A DNA stretch of 64,000 bases from NCBI RefSeq assembly GCF_001422365.1, contig NZ_LMMT01000010.1, positions 62,001-126,000 of the forward strand, read 5' to 3'. Position 1 is the first letter of the stretch, and each line of letters opens with the position of its first letter. The position numbers and the translations under genes were made by a program. The notes under the pieces are model-generated. The model was given only the letters and a program-made list of their open reading frames with translations. It was not told the origin of the DNA and made no database searches. This stretch comes from Pseudorhodoferax sp. Leaf265. Its GTDB lineage: Bacteria; Pseudomonadota; Gammaproteobacteria; Burkholderiales; Burkholderiaceae_C. Of this stretch, positions 37,001-45,233 are shown piece after piece.

Positions 37001-37809
37001 TCGGCCGAGGCATGCACGCCGGACTCTGACAGGATGCTGATCGGAAATTTGTAGTCGGGAAACGGATACCACCAGCGCTGGTGATCCCAGCCCGCAGCGC
37101 TCAGAAGGCCACGCAGTTCATGCTCACCGAACGTCACGGCGTCGGAGCTGCCGTAGAGGTCCTCGATGCCGTACATGGGCACACCGTTGTGGTCTTCCGG
37201 TCGGCCTGCGAAGTACTTGAGACCGAGCTGGTTCTCGATGGCCAGCAGCAGCACCCCGCCCGGTTTCAGCATGCTCCGGGCTCGCGCGAGGGTCGCTGCA
37301 ACAGGATCCTGTCCCGGCCCAGCAGCGAAGTACTTGCGCGCGTACTCAAGAACACCAATCAAAGTGACAACGTCGAAGCGTTCTTTCGACTCGAAACTGT
37401 CGAAGCTGTCGCAGATCACTGAGATGTTGTCGAGACCACGGCAACGCGCGGCGGCAATCTCGGCACGCACGATGCTGCCCTCCAGTGCCACCACATCCGC
37501 GCCAAATTCACCCAGCGCCCGCGTGATGGCACCGCAGCCGCACCCGATCTCAAGCACGGAGCCCGCCAGCATGCTGCGAAACGGCCGCAATAGATTGATG
37601 CGTCCGCGCCCGAGGTGGTAGAGGCTTGGCCAGTCATTGATTGCAGCGGCAAGCTCTTCGGAGAAGATACTTAGGTCGGCGCAACCACGGACGATGCCCA
37701 GGATCCGCTGCTCCACAGCATCCCCGTCGCTATAAGCGAACGCGTGGAGGTCGGGGCGGCGCCAGACGCCCGTCCGCGCGTCAAACGAATAGGCTTCAGG
37801 CAGTTGCAT
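34012..37809 (-). CDS. WbdD-like methyltransferase / kinase-like / coiled-coil protein fused to a GT4 glycosyltransferase
   Basis: This 1265-residue multidomain protein has: (a) a SAM methyltransferase at about 60-260, motif I SVLEIGCGCGAITRALG (84-100) and DVVTLIGVLEYA (146-157); (b) a kinase-like region at about 320-490 with HFDAVPRN (His440, Asp442, Asn447), matching the HxDxxPxN catalytic loop, and a metal-type Asp460 in FFDQEW; (c) a charged coiled coil at about 562-845 built from repeats; (d) a GT4 transferase at about 922-1255 with VGMVYRLERDKLNEDA and KESFGQ, where the second EX7E Glu is missing. Methyltransferase-kinase-coiled coil is the layout of WbdD, the E. coli O9a chain terminator and length ruler, whose gene also follows wzt. 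The start at 37809 overlaps wzt by 14 bases. The added GT4 domain is unusual. The kinase assignment is from motif reading only. Confidence 0.8.
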   Translation of the reverse strand: MQLPEAYSFDARTGVWRRPDLHAFAYSDGDAVEQRILGIVRGCADLSIFSEELAAAINDWPSLYHLGRGRINLLRPFRSMLAGSVLEIGCGCGAITRALGEFGADVVALEGSIVRAEIAAARCRGLDNISVICDSFDSFESKERFDVVTLIGVLEYARKYFAAGPGQDPVAATLARARSMLKPGGVLLLAIENQLGLKYFAGRPEDHNGVPMYGIEDLYGSSDAVTFGEHELRGLLSAAGWDHQRWWYPFPDYKFPISILSESGVHASADLAPLLQNSVLADPQRGATSFSLESAWAPVFRNGLAGALANSFAVVASDRPLPEPQALAFHYASARRQSFAKEVAFTQGAADNILVQHRPLVGFEGSREQAADGLAVEFEQVEFVSGQHWQKELVRILNRPGWSMDQLLPWAATWFSAFVRHAGLAVGAELDKHTPIDGSHFDAVPRNLIVRSPDDAVFFDQEWHLSEPCTLGFIVFRSLGLSFFGVTSVAQAAPECSVALQDILLSLASGIGIPLAKDDLPAYVAQENSIQGRVGIQPTAALTTELVAQWRLNVRVSSWNPENLYRLEAEVARKDGELAQLGAEIHRLEAVVLSKDQRLEEVGLELQALRQMQGAAPSDVAGLITVIAAKDLRLSDIGQELANTHEVLARKDRDLGLQAAEIARLEAEIHDKHDRLQALGVELSGLHVVLGTTVEAKDQRLQEIGQQLEGAHEVLSRKERELAHQASEIARLEAAVHEKQERLHALGLELSSMQADHALQLNTFQQNALQEAESLRESLAALPVRIERLEHEIAVHAQRTDEERHYFYAEVAKRDQLLADGQARQDQLKAELQNAATTLQALKLTRWFRLRDILLTHPFGFRKLLLLAATIGGGLLPRRWRSSIVPRMQRLLGLAPVAPTAKSSDSSAYQVKVPPAAPAAAPKIIHAIANFMTGGSSRLVIDLVEYLGSQYRQTVLTSFNPDPPAYVGVDIEECRFPQDIGPLVAYFQRMQPDVVHVHYWGDCDEPWYAKVIEAANHLGLPVVENINTPIAPHRSAAVVRYVYVSDYVRNVFGSPGAEHVTVYPGSDFGLFTRGPAEHAPADCVGMVYRLERDKLNEDAILPFIRIAQLRPQTRILIVGGGSLCEPYREAVQAAGVADNFEFTGYVSYDKLPALYRRMSLFVAPVWKESFGQVSPFAMSMKVPVIGYDIGAIGEIVGDPALLAPPADAERLAQIAVDLLETPDNIHRLGDAQQRRAQENFSIQAMIASYAQIYAEVSGQARKDLP
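35557..35877 (-). repeat. Two copies of a 67-residue-period repeat inside the coiled coil
   Basis: Residues 645-684 (35758-35877) and 712-751 (35557-35676) of the fusion protein are near copies; compare AAEIARLEAEIHDKHDRLQA with ASEIARLEAAVHEKQERLHA. A third, more diverged copy begins at residue 572, and a KDxRLxEIGxEL unit recurs at 595, 630 and 697. The DNA repeats too, so copy-number change by recombination is possible. Confidence 0.75.
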
Positions 37810-39187
37810 CGACAACTCCTGTTGCGCGACCGCCGGAACCGGTAGCGCGGTGGAAATACGATTGCATCTGCGCGCCGACGTCGAAGATGCCGCTGAAAGC
37901 CTGGTGCTCTTCGGCGAGCACGGTGAACAGAATGGCGTCATAGCGGCGGTCATGCGGCACCACATCGCCATTGGGCTGGCGCGATGCCACGCCGACTGAG
38001 ATGAAGTAGTCGCCTGGCGCGAAGGATGCCAAGAAGGAGATTTCGACCCCCAAAGCATGGCCCGCGTCGCCGGAACCGCCGATACCGCCGCAACGCTGCA
38101 GCTCCGAATTGGTGTTGTACAGGGTCACGCCCTCTTTGGTCTTGATGGTGAACCCCACGATGGGCCGCACGATGTGCGAGACAAACCGAATGGACAGCTT
38201 CAGCTGGACCGCCGCCCCCGAGCGCACGGCGCCGACATCGGCTCGGCCACCCTCTTGCAGGCAATGGTCCAACAGCAGGGCGGCACCATCGCCCCATCGG
38301 TATTCATGGGCGTTGTACGTGGGATGCTGGTGGAAGCGGTCGTCGCTGACCGACAACCCATAGCTCTGTTCCACGACGTCTTCGGCTGGCAAGGTGGCGG
38401 CCTCGACCTCCCCCACTCGTTCCACGCCGAACATGTCGTCCAGATACAGATTGATAACCTCGCGCGGCTTGCCGATGGTCACCACGTCGCCTGATTTCAG
38501 GAAAACGGCCCTATCGCAATGGGTGGCGATCTGCTCGGTCGAATGCGACACGAGCAGGATGGACGTGCCTTGCGCCTTCAGCTTCTTGAGGTGGGCAAAG
38601 CACTTGGCCTGAAACTTGGCGTCACCGACGGCAAGGGCCTCGTCCACGATCAGGATGTCAGGGTTCGACTGCGCCTGCACAGCAAAGGCCAGGCGGACAA
38701 CCATGCCGCTCGAATAGTTCTTGACGGGCTGAGAGATGAACTCGCCAATGTCGGCGAATGCCACGATATCGTCGAAACGGGCATCGACTTCGTCCTTCCG
38801 CAGGCCAAGCACTGCGCCGTTGAGATACACGTTCTCACGGCCTGTGAACTCTGGATTGAACCCAGACCCCAATTCAAGCAACGCGGCGATACGACCAGAC
38901 GTGCGGACTGAGCCGCTTGACGGTGTCAGAGTGCCGCAGATCATCTGAAGCAAGGTTGATTTGCCCGATCCGTTTCGCCCGATGATGCCGACTGTCTCGC
39001 CCTTCTCGACTGCAAACGAAACGTTCTTCAATGCCCAGAACTCGCGGTAGTAGGGCACCGCGGAGGGGCGGCCGAGCATGCGCCGCAGCCGCGGCACGAT
39101 GAACTGCTTCAGGCGATCGCGCGGAAGTTCGTAGATCTGATAACACTTCCCAAGGCCGTCGACCTGTACCGAAAACTCAGAGGACAT
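37796..39187 (-). CDS. wzt: O-antigen ABC transporter ATPase Wzt with C-terminal carbohydrate-binding extension
   Basis: These 463 residues comprise an N-terminal ATPase with Walker A GRNGSGKS (70-77), ABC signature NYSSGM (157-162), Walker B ILIVDEALAVGD (178-189) and H-loop His215. A beta-rich C-domain (about 285-445) follows with GVTLYNTNSELQ and LASFAPGDYFISVGVA, the Wzt_C type that recognises the non-reducing-end cap before export in E. coli O8/O9a. The start at 39187 (MSSEFSVQV) overlaps wzm by 11 bases. The extended form implies that the exported chain carries a terminal modification, fitting the WbdD-like protein encoded next. Confidence 0.93.
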   Translation of the reverse strand: MSSEFSVQVDGLGKCYQIYELPRDRLKQFIVPRLRRMLGRPSAVPYYREFWALKNVSFAVEKGETVGIIGRNGSGKSTLLQMICGTLTPSSGSVRTSGRIAALLELGSGFNPEFTGRENVYLNGAVLGLRKDEVDARFDDIVAFADIGEFISQPVKNYSSGMVVRLAFAVQAQSNPDILIVDEALAVGDAKFQAKCFAHLKKLKAQGTSILLVSHSTEQIATHCDRAVFLKSGDVVTIGKPREVINLYLDDMFGVERVGEVEAATLPAEDVVEQSYGLSVSDDRFHQHPTYNAHEYRWGDGAALLLDHCLQEGGRADVGAVRSGAAVQLKLSIRFVSHIVRPIVGFTIKTKEGVTLYNTNSELQRCGGIGGSGDAGHALGVEISFLASFAPGDYFISVGVASRQPNGDVVPHDRRYDAILFTVLAEEHQAFSGIFDVGAQMQSYFHRATGSGGRATGVVDATA

Positions 39188-40028
39188 CCGCGAAACCTTT
39201 GCGCGTCTTCTGGAACCATGCATATCCAGCCCAGGCAACTAAGACAGCGACAAGCATGTAGACACCGAGCCCCAGCCAATCCGGCGCGCTTCCCCAGATC
39301 AAAACAAGACGGGCCTGCTCGATGATGAAGGTGAGTGGATTGAGGAAGAGCCAAGACTGCATGCTTTGCGGCAATGCGGTCACCGGGTAGAACACCGGCG
39401 CCAGAAACATCATGGCCGACGTGACGATGCCCACGGTCTGGCTGACGTCACGGAGGTAGACGCCCAGCGAGGCCAGGATCCAAGCCAACCCCGTCGTCAA
39501 CACCAGCAGTGGCAAGAAAACCAGAGGGGCCAAAATCACGGACCAGTGCAGGTATCCGGTGAAGAACAGGATCGCGGCCAGTAGGACACCCAGGCTCACC
39601 ATGCAGTGGAACAGCGCCGCCAGAACGCTTACAAGCGGCAGGATCTCCAAAGGAAAAACCACCTTCTTAACCAGGTTGGCATTGGCAAGCACGAGGGCCG
39701 GCGCCCGGTTGAGCACTTCGGACAGCAAGCCATGCACCATAAGGCCCACAAACAGCACGATCGCGAACTGCGCCTTCCCTTCTTCGGTACCCGCGCCCCA
39801 GCGCGCCTTGAACGCGACTGAGAAGACGAACGTGTAGACCGCCAGCATCAGCACGGGATTGAAGAACGACCAGGTCATTCCAAGGAAAGAGCCTTTGTAG
39901 CGCCCAACGACCTCGCGTTTGGCCAACTGGAGGACCAGATGGCGATTCCTGTGGATGCTGCATACCAGTGCCGAAGGAGAGGTGGATGGCGCCGCGTGGG
40001 GATCCGTCACGACGGACGATGCTGTCAT
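39177..40028 (-). CDS. wzm: O-antigen ABC transporter permease Wzm
   Basis: This 283-residue ABC-2 type membrane protein has about six helices. It has the amphipathic entry segment LAKREVVGRYKGSFLGMTWSF and the C-terminal FLNPLTFIIEQARLVLIWG, both typical of polysaccharide exporters. It pairs with Wzt to move the finished undecaprenyl-linked chain across the inner membrane. Starts with an ATGA overlap on rfbC. Confidence 0.93.
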   Translation of the reverse strand: MTASSVVTDPHAAPSTSPSALVCSIHRNRHLVLQLAKREVVGRYKGSFLGMTWSFFNPVLMLAVYTFVFSVAFKARWGAGTEEGKAQFAIVLFVGLMVHGLLSEVLNRAPALVLANANLVKKVVFPLEILPLVSVLAALFHCMVSLGVLLAAILFFTGYLHWSVILAPLVFLPLLVLTTGLAWILASLGVYLRDVSQTVGIVTSAMMFLAPVFYPVTALPQSMQSWLFLNPLTFIIEQARLVLIWGSAPDWLGLGVYMLVAVLVAWAGYAWFQKTRKGFADVL

Positions 40029-40570
40029 GGGAATTGGTCCGCATCCGTCAGAGGCAGACCCCGCTGATCCTTGGCAGACAAGTTGGGTAGACCCTCAAGC
40101 GGCCAATCGATCCCGATGGCCGGATCGTTCCATGCAATACAGCGCTCGTGTTCCGGCGCGTAGTACTCAGAGGTCTTGTACAGGAAGTCGGCCACGTCGC
40201 TCAGCACCAGGAATCCGTGCGCAAAGCCTTCGGGAATCCACAACTGGCGCTGGTTGTCTTCTGTCAGCTCCACGCCTACCCAACGCCCAAAGGTGGGCGA
40301 CGACCTGCGCACATCGACAGCCACATCGAACACCGCGCCGCGAACCACGCGCACCAGCTTGCCCTGCGGACGCTGGATCTGATAGTGCAGCCCGCGCAGC
40401 ACGCCCTTGGCAGACCGGGAATGGTTGTCCTGCACAAAGTCGACACGCCGGCCAAGCGTGGACTCGAACTGCTGGCTGTTGAAGCTTTCCAAGAAAAACC
40501 CACGCGAATCGCCGAACACCTGAGGTTCGATGATGACAACGTCGGGGATGTCCGTCGGCACGATCTTCAT
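40025..40570 (-). CDS. rfbC: dTDP-4-dehydrorhamnose 3,5-epimerase
   Basis: This 181-residue cupin-fold enzyme has the catalytic His62 in VLRGLHYQ, Tyr131 in FLYKTSEYY and Asp168 in [20 protein letters not shown] and [14 protein letters not shown] are diagnostic. It epimerises the 4-keto sugar in dTDP-L-rhamnose synthesis. Start 40570 (MKIVPTDI) overlaps the rfbA stop as ATGA; a longer upstream reading is inside rfbA. Length is normal. Confidence 0.97.
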   Translation of the reverse strand: MKIVPTDIPDVVIIEPQVFGDSRGFFLESFNSQQFESTLGRRVDFVQDNHSRSAKGVLRGLHYQIQRPQGKLVRVVRGAVFDVAVDVRRSSPTFGRWVGVELTEDNQRQLWIPEGFAHGFLVLSDVADFLYKTSEYYAPEHERCIAWNDPAIGIDWPLEGLPNLSAKDQRGLPLTDADQFP

Positions 40571-41457
40571 CGAGCACGTCCTTCTTTGACCAATCGCAGC
40601 AGGTACTGGCCATAGCCGTTCTTGCGCACTGTGTCGGCAAGTCGAGAGACCTGGGCATCGTCGATCCACCCTGCCCGCCAAGCGATCTCTTCAGGACAAG
40701 CAATTTTCAGCCCCTGCCGATTTTCCAAGGTAGCGATGAACTGCCCCGCCTCCAGCAGGCTTTCGTGCGTGCCTGTATCCAACCAGGCATAGCCGCGTTG
40801 CATCACCTGCACATTGAGTTGGCCTCGCTCCAAGTAAATCTGGTTCACCGCAGTGATCTCCAGCTCGCCACGTGCGCTGGGCTTCACAGCCTTGGCAATG
40901 TCCACAACCTGTTCGTCGTAGAAGTACAGGCCCGTCACGGCATAGCTGCTCTTGGGCTGTACCGGCTTTTCCTCGATGCTGCTGGCCCGGCCCGCCTTGT
41001 CGAAGGCCACCACTCCGTAGCGCTCAGGATCGTTGACGTGGTAAGCGAACACGGTGGAGCCATGCTCCTCGGCACTGGCTGCACCCAGCAAGTGGGCCAA
41101 GTCGTGGCCATAGAAGATGTTGTCGCCGAGAACCAAGGCGCTTGGTGCCCCCGCGAGAAACGCCTCCCCGATCAGGAACGCCTGCGCCAGTCCGTCTGGA
41201 CTGGGCTGCACGGCGTACTGCAAATTGATTCCCCACTGGCTGCCGTTCCCCAGCAGCTGCTGGAACCGCGGCGTGTCCTGCGGCGTGCTGATCACGAGAA
41301 TCTCGCGTATCCCGGCCAGCATCAGCGTGCTAAGCGGGTAATAAATCATCGGCTTGTCGTACACCGGCAGCAGCTGCTTGCTGATGGCCAGCGTCGCCGG
41401 GTGCAACCGGGTGCCCGAGCCGCCGGCCAGGATAATGCCCTTGCGATTTGCTGTCAT
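40567..41457 (-). CDS. rfbA: Glucose-1-phosphate thymidylyltransferase
   Basis: This 296-residue nucleotidyltransferase makes dTDP-glucose from glucose-1-phosphate and dTTP. The signature [18 protein letters not shown], then [30 protein letters not shown] and the [15 protein letters not shown] segment are intact. Coupled to rfbD by an ATGA overlap. Confidence 0.97.
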   Translation of the reverse strand: MTANRKGIILAGGSGTRLHPATLAISKQLLPVYDKPMIYYPLSTLMLAGIREILVISTPQDTPRFQQLLGNGSQWGINLQYAVQPSPDGLAQAFLIGEAFLAGAPSALVLGDNIFYGHDLAHLLGAASAEEHGSTVFAYHVNDPERYGVVAFDKAGRASSIEEKPVQPKSSYAVTGLYFYDEQVVDIAKAVKPSARGELEITAVNQIYLERGQLNVQVMQRGYAWLDTGTHESLLEAGQFIATLENRQGLKIACPEEIAWRAGWIDDAQVSRLADTVRKNGYGQYLLRLVKEGRAR

Positions 41458-42362
41458 GCGGAGCGTTCCAGGGTTTCAGTGAGCATGCGCGCAACGCCGG
41501 TTTGCCAATGGGGCAGCACCAGGTCGAACGTGTCGCGTGACTTGCTTGTATCGAGCCGGCTATTGCCGGGGCGCGGCGCCGCGACTTTGAATGCGCTCGA
41601 CGGAACGGCTTGCACCGCCTCGCCAAACGCCTTGAGCGCGATCCCGCGCTGCCGGACGAAGTCGATCACGAAGCGCGCGTAGCCATGCCAGGAGGTTTCG
41701 CCTGCGGCCGCCACGTGGTAAAGGCCGGCCAACGCGTCGCCATCGGTTGCCTGCACTCTGCGCAGTGCCAGGGCCGTCACATCGGCCAGCAATTCTGCGC
41801 CTGTGGGGGCGCCGAACTGGTCATCCACCACGGTCAGCCGCTCGCGCTCGCCGGCCAACCGCAGCATAGTCTTGGCGAAGTTCTGGCCGCGCGCGGCGTA
41901 GACCCAGCTGGTGCGAAAGATCAGATGCCGGGCGCAATGCTGCTGCAGCAGTTGTTCGCCTTCCAGCTTGGTACGGCCGTAGACCGACAGAGGGCCGGTC
42001 GGGCTGTCTTCGCTCCAGGGTGCGCTGCCGCTGCCGTTGAAGACGTAGTCGGTCGAGTAATGGACCATCCAGGCACCGAGTGCCTGCGCCTCGCGCGCCA
42101 GCACGCCCACCGCCGTCGCGTTCAACGTGCGGGCGAACTCAGGCTCGCTCTCGGCCTTGTCCACTGCCGTGTGGGCGGCGGCGTTGACGATGACGGTCGG
42201 CGCGACACGGCGCACCATTGCAGCCAACTCTTCGGGTTTGCTGAGGTCGCCGCACAGATCGGTGCTGTCGAAATCCACCGCCACCAGTTCGCCCAGCGGC
42301 GCAAGGCTGCGCTGCAACTCCCAGCCAACCTGGCCACCCTTGCCCAGCAACAGGATCTTCAT
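41454..42362 (-). CDS. rfbD: dTDP-4-dehydrorhamnose reductase
   Basis: This 302-residue SDR performs the last step to dTDP-L-rhamnose with NAD(P)H. It shows [44 protein letters not shown] and the Tyr-Lys pair in [12 protein letters not shown]. Start 42362 overlaps the rfbB stop as ATGA; upstream in-frame codons lie inside rfbB and were rejected. Confidence 0.97.
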   Translation of the reverse strand: MKILLLGKGGQVGWELQRSLAPLGELVAVDFDSTDLCGDLSKPEELAAMVRRVAPTVIVNAAAHTAVDKAESEPEFARTLNATAVGVLAREAQALGAWMVHYSTDYVFNGSGSAPWSEDSPTGPLSVYGRTKLEGEQLLQQHCARHLIFRTSWVYAARGQNFAKTMLRLAGERERLTVVDDQFGAPTGAELLADVTALALRRVQATDGDALAGLYHVAAAGETSWHGYARFVIDFVRQRGIALKAFGEAVQAVPSSAFKVAAPRPGNSRLDTSKSRDTFDLVLPHWQTGVARMLTETLERSA

Positions 42363-43429
42363 GCGCTCTCTCGTTCGCCGTAATTGGTGGACACCCATTC
42401 GCGGTAGGCACCGCTCTGCACACGCGCCACCCACTCGGCGTGGTCCAGGTACCAGTCCACGGTTTTGCGGATGCCAGTGTCGAAGGTCTCGGCCGGCTTC
42501 CAGCCGAGTTCGCGCTCGATCTTGCGGGCGTCGATTGCATAGCGCCGGTCGTGCCCGGGCCGGTCGGTCACATAGGCAATTTGCTCGGCATACGACTTGC
42601 CGTCAACACGCGGCCGCTTCTCGTCCAGCAGTGCACAGACCGTGCGCACGATCTCCAGATTGGGCTTCTCGTTCCAACCGCCCACGTTGTAGGTCTCGCC
42701 GAGCTGGCCGGCCTCCAGCACGCGGCGGATGGCGCTGCAGTGGTCACCGACGTAGAGCCAGTCCCGCACCTGCTGCCCGTCCCCATACACCGGCAGCGGT
42801 TTGCCAGCGAGTGCATTGACGATCATCAACGGGATCAGCTTCTCGGGGAAATGAAACGGACCGTAATTGTTGCTGCAGTTGGTGGTGACCACCGGGAGAC
42901 CATAGGTGTGGTGGTAGGCACGTACCAAGTGATCGCTGGCAGCCTTGCTGGCCGAATACGGGCTGTTCGGCTCGTACCGGTGCTGCTCGGTGAAGGCTGG
43001 CGCATGTGCATCCAGGGAGCCGTAGACCTCATCGGTGGACACATGCAGAAAACGGAAGGCCGACTTGCGCTCGGCCGGCAGTGCCCCCCAATAGGCGCGC
43101 ACGGCCTCCAGCAGGCCGAAGGTGCCCACTACGTTGGTCTCGACGAAGGCGGCCGGGCCATGGATGGAACGGTCCACGTGCGATTCGGCCGCGAAGTTCA
43201 CGACAGCGCGGACCTCGTTCTCGGCCAGCAGGCGGCCAACCAGCGCCGTGTCTCCGATATCACCCTGCACGAACCGGTGTCGTGCGTCGCCGGCCAGACT
43301 GGCCAGGTTCTCCAGGTTGCCCGCGTAGGTGAGCTTGTCCAGGTTCAGGACGGGTTCGCCAACGCTGGCAATCCAGTCCAGAACGAAGTTGGTGCCGATG
43401 AAGCCGGCGCCGCCGGTGACAAGAATCAT
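42359..43429 (-). CDS. rfbB: dTDP-glucose 4,6-dehydratase
   Basis: These 356 residues have [15 protein letters not shown] at the N-terminus, [13 protein letters not shown], the catalytic STDEVYGSL, Tyr-Lys in [12 protein letters not shown] and [14 protein letters not shown]. It converts dTDP-glucose to the 4-keto-6-deoxy intermediate. The ATG at 43429 was preferred to a TTG 15 bases upstream. It heads the minus-strand run of coupled genes down to the GT2 at 29375; the promoter should be in the 98-base gap to the phasin gene. Confidence 0.97.
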   Translation of the reverse strand: MILVTGGAGFIGTNFVLDWIASVGEPVLNLDKLTYAGNLENLASLAGDARHRFVQGDIGDTALVGRLLAENEVRAVVNFAAESHVDRSIHGPAAFVETNVVGTFGLLEAVRAYWGALPAERKSAFRFLHVSTDEVYGSLDAHAPAFTEQHRYEPNSPYSASKAASDHLVRAYHHTYGLPVVTTNCSNNYGPFHFPEKLIPLMIVNALAGKPLPVYGDGQQVRDWLYVGDHCSAIRRVLEAGQLGETYNVGGWNEKPNLEIVRTVCALLDEKRPRVDGKSYAEQIAYVTDRPGHDRRYAIDARKIERELGWKPAETFDTGIRKTVDWYLDHAEWVARVQSGAYREWVSTNYGERESA

Positions 43430-43456
43430 GGGAAGTATCCGCAAAACGAACCGGCG

Positions 43457-43462
43457 ATTATC
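43457..43462 (-). promoter_or_regulatory. Candidate -10 element for the rfbB operon
   Basis: GATAAT on the minus strand, 28 bases upstream of the rfbB ATG, is one base from the consensus. A weak CCGACT lies 18 bases further upstream. No JUMPstart/ops-like element was found nearby. Confidence 0.35.
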
Positions 43463-43527
43463 GCAGGCAGGAATCGGGCCAGTCGGCGCTTACAGTTGGA
43501 GGCATCCACCCGTTCGAGGATCCCACC

Positions 43528-44049
43528 ATGGCCAAAAAGCCCAACCCCTTCAATCCGTTCGGCGACGACGCCTCGGCCGCCCAGTTCGCCGAGTCGGTCC
43601 GCGCCTCGGCGCAGCAGATCTGGCTGGCAGGCCTGGGCGCGTTCGCCAAGGCCCAGGCCGAGGGCAGCAAGGTCTTCGAAGGGCTGGTCAAGGAGGGCGC
43701 CGACATGCAGGACAAGACCCAGGCGGCCGCCCGGGAAGGACTGCACGAAGCTGGCACCCGCTTTGGCAGCATGGCCAGCGAGTTGGGTGCGCGCGCTGCC
43801 GGTCAGTGGGACAAGCTGGAAGGCATCTTCGAGGAACGCGTGGCCAAGGCGCTGCGCAAGCTCGGTGTGCCGCGGATCGACGAGCTGGAACAGCTGGCCG
43901 CCCGTGTCGATGCGCTGGAGCGCGCGGCGAAACGCCCGGCACCGGCGCGCAAGGCCGCCGCCCGGCCCCGCCACGCCGCAGCCACGCCACCGCCGTCTGC
44001 ACCGACCAAGCGCGCCCCCCGCAAGCGCGCGGCGCCACGCAAGGACTGA
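43528..44049 (+). CDS. PHA granule-associated phasin (PhaF/PhaI type)
   Basis: These 173 residues contain the phasin helix SAQQIWLAGLGAFAKAQAEG (27-46), EERVAKALRKLGVPRIDELE and a coiled heptad stretch. The C-terminus, from about residue 133, is a Lys/Arg/Ala/Pro-rich basic tail (KRAPRKRAAPRKD). This matches PhaF-type phasins, which coat polyhydroxyalkanoate granules and bind DNA with the basic tail to share granules at division. Divergent from rfbB; a GAGGA ribosome site lies 8 bases before the ATG. No PHA synthase is in the window. Confidence 0.88.
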   Translation: MAKKPNPFNPFGDDASAAQFAESVRASAQQIWLAGLGAFAKAQAEGSKVFEGLVKEGADMQDKTQAAAREGLHEAGTRFGSMASELGARAAGQWDKLEGIFEERVAKALRKLGVPRIDELEQLAARVDALERAAKRPAPARKAAARPRHAAATPPPSAPTKRAPRKRAAPRKD

Positions 44050-44472
44050 ATGGCAATGCCCGAAGACAAGATCTGGGGTGCCGAGGCCCTGCGCGATGTC
44101 GCCGCGCAGGCCCACACCACGCCCTGCCCTTCCTGCGCCACGCTGCCCACCACCGGCTGGGAGACCGTCCCCGTCTCGCTGGACCGCCAGCGCCTGGAGC
44201 CCCTGGGCACGCTCTACGACCCGCAGGCCGGCAACCCGCTCGAAGCCACGCTGGAGGAATACCACCCTCAGCACACGCGCTACTGGTCGGCCGATGCGCC
44301 CATCGCGCCGGCGTGGTTCCCTTACAACCGCTGCGGCGTCTGGCGCTGCCGGACCTGCGCCACGGTGTTCCTGCGCTATGCCGAGCACGGAGGCTACTTC
44401 GAGGAAGAACGCATCCGCCGTGTCGTGCCGGCCCTGGTGGACCTGACTGCCCCGGCACCGGGAAATACCTAG
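44050..44472 (+). CDS. Small Cys-rich hypothetical protein (possible zinc ribbon)
   Basis: These 140 residues have CPSC (26-29) and a second cluster Cys95, Cys100, Cys103 in RCGVWRCRTCATVF, suggesting a zinc-binding knuckle. No family is recognised. The ATG touches the phasin stop; a second ATG at 44056 has better spacing from the AAGGA site at 44041 and may be the true start. The tight junction means it is cotranscribed with the phasin. Confidence 0.7.
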   Translation: MAMPEDKIWGAEALRDVAAQAHTTPCPSCATLPTTGWETVPVSLDRQRLEPLGTLYDPQAGNPLEATLEEYHPQHTRYWSADAPIAPAWFPYNRCGVWRCRTCATVFLRYAEHGGYFEEERIRRVVPALVDLTAPAPGNT

Positions 44473-44519
44473 CGGCCGGCGGGCGCTGGCTGCGGCATGC
44501 TGCCTCCCAGGGAGGACCG

Positions 44520-45197
44520 ATGCCGAAGAAAGCCCCGCGCCGCACGGCCGAACGCATCCTGGAAGTGACACTGGCGCTGTTCAACCGCTTCGGCGCGCCC
44601 AATGTCTCCACCACGCTGATCGCCGCCGAACTGGGCATCAGCCCCGGCAATCTTTACTACCACTATCCCGCCAAGGACGAGTTGCTGGGTGCGCTGTTTG
44701 ATCGCTACACCCAGCACATGCACGAGCTACTGGACGCCGGTGCCGAGGTCCGCGACGTGGAAGACGCCTGGTTCTTCCTGCACAGCCTGTTCGAGCGCAT
44801 CTGGGAATACCGCTTCCTTTACCGCGACCTCAACGACCTGCTCAGCAACCACCGCCGGCTCGAACAGCAGGTCCAGCAGGTGCTGCAGGCCAAGACGCGG
44901 GCGGTGCGCGACATGCTGGCCAGCCTCTCGGCCAGCGGCGCGCTGCAGATCGACCCGCGCACGGCCGAGCCCACCGCCACCAGCATGGTGGTGGTGCTGA
45001 GCTGGTGGCTCAGCTACGAATACGCCCGCGCGCCGCGCGACGCGCTGGAACCGGCCGCGGCGCAGGCCGCGCTGCTGCGCGGCGCCCACCATGTGCTGAT
45101 GTTGCTGGCGCCTTATCTGGTGCTGGCGCAACGTGAACACTTGCTCGCGCTGGTCGCGGCCTACACCCGCGAAGCGCCTGTCATGCAAACCACCTAG
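44520..45197 (+). CDS. TetR-family transcriptional regulator
   Basis: This 225-residue regulator has an N-terminal helix-turn-helix with VSTTLIAAELGISPGNLYYH (29-48) followed by YPAKDELLGALFDRY. The C-domain is of the kind seen in betaproteobacterial regulators near PHA genes (WEYRFLYRDLNDLLSNHRRL). The start at 44520 has a GGGAGGA ribosome site. Downstream of the phasin, it may control PHA or fatty-acid genes; this is inference. Confidence 0.87.
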   Translation: MPKKAPRRTAERILEVTLALFNRFGAPNVSTTLIAAELGISPGNLYYHYPAKDELLGALFDRYTQHMHELLDAGAEVRDVEDAWFFLHSLFERIWEYRFLYRDLNDLLSNHRRLEQQVQQVLQAKTRAVRDMLASLSASGALQIDPRTAEPTATSMVVVLSWWLSYEYARAPRDALEPAAAQAALLRGAHHVLMLLAPYLVLAQREHLLALVAAYTREAPVMQTT

Positions 45198-45233
45198 ACT
45201 TGGCGCGACACCCGCCACAAAGAGGAGACCACG

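Noticed and set aside
37810..38058. An 83-residue N-terminal extension of the fusion protein
   Set aside because: It lies inside wzt, is Ser/Arg-rich without homology, and the ATG at 37809 starts just before the conserved region.
43430..43527. JUMPstart/ops element upstream of the polysaccharide operon
   Set aside because: No GGCGGTAG-like sequence is present on either strand in this gap.
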